A stretch of DNA of 64,000 nt from Paeniglutamicibacter gangotriensis Lz1y (GTDB lineage: Bacteria; Actinomycetota; Actinomycetes; Actinomycetales; Micrococcaceae), in the NCBI RefSeq assembly GCF_000348945.1, contig NZ_AOCK01000010.1, positions 124,001 through 188,000 on the forward strand. Reading direction: 5' to 3'. The translations under genes were made by a program, and so were the position numbers. Below, in pieces: positions 62,418 through 64,000 of this stretch. Within the stretch, counting starts at the first letter, position 1. Every line of letters starts with the position of its first letter. The notes below the pieces were generated by a model. That model searched no databases and had not been told where the DNA came from. It was given only the letters and a program-made list of their open reading frames with translations.

Positions 62418-63632
62418 TCAACTTGTTGTCTTCCGCTGTGGTTGGCGGTGATTGGCGCCATCCTGACGCAGCACCAGTGCAACCGCTCCCAATGCCTCGG
62501 CGCGGTCGCCAAGCATGGACATGTGTAGGGACGTGCCTTCTCCCACGGCGGGGATCGCATGCCGGTTCAATCCGCGGCGGATCGGCTCAAGCAGGAGTTC
62601 GCCCAGCGGTGCCAGCGGGCCTCCGATGACCATGGCCTCGGGATTGATCATGTTGGCGACATTTGCCAGGGCGTGGCCCACGGCGACTCCTGCGTCGTCA
62701 ATGATGCGTAGCGTGGCCCAGTCCCCGGCCAGGGCGCGTTCGATAATGTCTTCAACCGAGACGGGCTTGCCCTCTGCGTGGCTGAGCATCTCGGTCATGA
62801 TGGCGGTGGACGCCACGGTTTCCAAACATCCACGGTTGCCGCAGCGACAGATTAGTCCCTGGTCGAAAATCGTCGAATGACCGATCTCGCCGGTGATTCC
62901 CAGATGTCCGTAGTAGAGCGAGCCATTGAGGATCAGGCCCGAGCCGATGCCGCTGCCGATCTTTAAGAAGCACAGATTGGTGCAGGTTTGGTGTTCTCCC
63001 CAGGTGATCTGGGCCAGGGCTCCCAAGTTGGAATCATTGTCAATGATCACCGGGACACCCAGCGCGCTGTGCAGTTGGGCTGAAATATCGATGCCCACCC
63101 ATTCGGGGAGGATCGCCCCGTTGATGACCATGGTGGTCCTGTGGTCGATGGGGCCGGGAACGCCGATCCCGGCCCCCAGCAAGCGATGCTGGTCGGTGCC
63201 CGTGCGGCGGCAGGCCTCGGTGAGCATCCGTGCGGCAATGGCGATGCTGTCCTCGACCCGGTGCCCGATGGGCAGTGGCTCGGAGGATTCGTCGATGAGG
63301 CGGAAGCCGGGATTTGCGAGGACCACGCGGACGTGGCTTCGGCCGAAGTCGATGCCCGCGGCAACATCGGCGACGTCCAAGAGCGAGACGCCCAGCGCGC
63401 GGCGCCCGGAGCTGGTGACCGAGGTGGTTTCGACTCGTTTTTCTGCCGCCAGTGACTTGACGATGTTCGAGATTGTTGCGGTCGATAGACCCGTGACACG
63501 TGCCAGTTCGGCCTGGGTTAACGTGCCGTGCGCTCCCAGTGTGTCCACCACGCGTTGCTCGTTGAGTTTGCGCAGGGCGGATTGCGAGCCCGGTTTAGGG
63601 CTGACGGGGTTGGCACGTGTGGCGTCGGTCAT
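62418..63632 (-). CDS. ROK-family transcriptional regulator
   Basis: A 404-residue repressor. The N-terminal winged helix (TLTQAELARVTGLSTATISN) is followed by a sugar-kinase-like ROK domain: GIDFGRSHVRVVLANPG, DNDSNLGAL, and the zinc-binding CRCGNRGCLE. The phosphate loop is present, but such proteins act as sugar sensors. The site upstream of the transporter suggests that it controls that cluster and its own gene. It is transcribed toward the transporter genes. Confidence 0.92.
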   Translation of the reverse strand: MTDATRANPVSPKPGSQSALRKLNEQRVVDTLGAHGTLTQAELARVTGLSTATISNIVKSLAAEKRVETTSVTSSGRRALGVSLLDVADVAAGIDFGRSHVRVVLANPGFRLIDESSEPLPIGHRVEDSIAIAARMLTEACRRTGTDQHRLLGAGIGVPGPIDHRTTMVINGAILPEWVGIDISAQLHSALGVPVIIDNDSNLGALAQITWGEHQTCTNLCFLKIGSGIGSGLILNGSLYYGHLGITGEIGHSTIFDQGLICRCGNRGCLETVASTAIMTEMLSHAEGKPVSVEDIIERALAGDWATLRIIDDAGVAVGHALANVANMINPEAMVIGGPLAPLGELLLEPIRRGLNRHAIPAVGEGTSLHMSMLGDRAEALGAVALVLRQDGANHRQPQRKTTS

Positions 63633-63641
63633 GCCATGAAG

Positions 63642-63712
63642 TTTGCGTCACATTTTCTTTGTCGTCAAGGGTTGAACGCAAAAAAGGCTGTAAGGAGTTT
63701 GTCTTGAACGCA
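63642..63712. promoter_or_regulatory. Candidate ROK operator region upstream of the regulator
   Basis: TTTGCGT (63642-63648) and ACGCAAA (63676-63682, part of TGAACGCAAA at 63673) form an inverted repeat; a third TGAACGCAGG starts at 63705. Together with 62403 this defines a repeated TGAACGCA motif near the cluster. Confidence 0.45.
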
Positions 63713-63810
63713 GGGCTGTCGGCCGTGGTTGTCCGTGCAGACGCCCTGCCCGGCGATGACCACCACCCTCAGGAGTCTGTTCGGGCACGAAAGCATGATG
63801 AAAATGGAGC

Positions 63811-63851
63811 GGGCCGTCACCGGAAAGCGTTGCTCTCAGGTGGCGGCCCGC
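63811..63851. terminator. Hairpin before the oxidoreductase 3' end
   Basis: CGGGCCGTCACC (63811-63822) pairs with GGTGGCGGCCCG (63840-63851) with one wobble. It lies 25 bases past the stop of the oxidoreductase and may terminate it. Confidence 0.55.
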
Positions 63852-63875
63852 AGGGGTTGCGGAGTCCAGGCGTGG

Positions 63876-64000
63876 TTAAGGTACCAGGATGACCTTGCCC
63901 GTGGTGGCGCGGGATTCGAGGGCGGTGTGGGCCGCTCCGGCTTCGGCCAGTGGGAAGCGTGCACCGATCCTGACCTCGAGCTTGCCTTGGGCTACCAGCC
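63876..64000 (-). CDS. NADPH:quinone oxidoreductase-like, C-terminal fragment (partial)
   Basis: On the minus strand the frame entering from the window edge reads LVAQGKLEVRIGARFPLAEA then GAAHTALESRATTGKVILVP and ends in TAA (63876-63878). This is the usual C-terminus of zinc-independent quinone oxidoreductases of the medium-chain dehydrogenase superfamily (A-HxALExR-xxGKxVLxP). The cofactor-binding part lies outside the window. Confidence 0.8.
   Translation of the reverse strand, partial: LVAQGKLEVRIGARFPLAEAGAAHTALESRATTGKVILVP

Noticed and set aside
1-64000. CRISPR arrays, rRNA or tRNA genes, insertion sequences
   Set aside because: No regularly spaced repeats, no rRNA signature, no cloverleaf with conserved TTCGA arm and no transposase were seen on reading the intergenic regions; a dedicated scan was not possible.

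Overview
The window is 64 kb of a high-GC Gram-positive chromosome. It most likely comes from a member of the Micrococcaceae (Arthrobacter, Glutamicibacter, Paeniglutamicibacter or a close relative). Supporting signs are the actinobacterial gene orders dapA-rnj-ftsK-pgsA-cinA-clgR-DUF3046-recA-recX-miaB-miaA-dapF and infC-rpmI-rplT-trmH-pheS-pheT, the dual-function HisA/TrpF enzyme PriA, the CGAAC-N4-GTTCG type SOS boxes, and many start codons 6-7 bases after a TANNNT box, a pattern typical of leaderless actinobacterial transcripts.

Layout. 1-1.5 kb: tail of a LuxR-type regulator and a DUF418-like membrane protein. 1.5-4.2 kb: dapA and RNase J. 4.2-8.1 kb: an accessory island between rnj and ftsK. 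It holds a PadR/HAAS membrane-stress pair, a diverged partial copy of the rnj 3' end with its own terminator, an unknown coiled-coil protein, and an AbiEi-like regulator/nucleotidyltransferase toxin-antitoxin pair with a palindromic operator. 8.3-23.7 kb: DNA segregation, phospholipid synthesis, recombination (recA/recX), tRNA modification (miaB/miaA), lysine/cell-wall precursor synthesis (dapF), HflX and a DinG-type helicase. 23.8-25.2 kb: lexA and a divergent LysM gene resembling SOS division inhibitors. 25.3-28.8 kb: histidine genes hisC-hisB-hisH-(small membrane protein)-priA. 28.9-32.1 kb: an aminoglycoside-phosphotransferase-fold kinase, an SseB-domain protein and an MFS exporter. 32.3-36.0 kb: DUF1844 gene, then infC-rpmI-rplT (ATT start on infC, extended IF-3, extended L20) and a 23S methyltransferase. 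36-42.2 kb: CDF transporter, MutT, pyroglutamyl peptidase, SIMPL protein, LppM-like lipoprotein and a class B penicillin-binding protein. 42.4-46.0 kb: pheST.

46.0-51.2 kb is a decaying plastic zone. A RelE/HigB-type toxin is frameshifted while its antitoxin is intact, a 380-codon gene is interrupted by an in-frame TAG, and an AlkD/HEAT-type gene is frameshifted.

51.3-59.1 kb contains ppk2 and the most notable locus. A 1346-residue single-module NRPS of the Pls/PosA/Gh type (adenylation, carrier, then membrane segments alternating with three soluble domains) overlaps by four bases an M1-type metallopeptidase gene, and an Sfp-type phosphopantetheinyl transferase is encoded divergently. This layout resembles epsilon-poly-lysine synthetase loci with a coupled degrading peptidase. 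59.1-63.6 kb: a sugar ABC importer (binding protein and two permeases) under a ROK repressor with repeated TGAACGCA motifs. The window ends in the 3' end of a quinone oxidoreductase gene.
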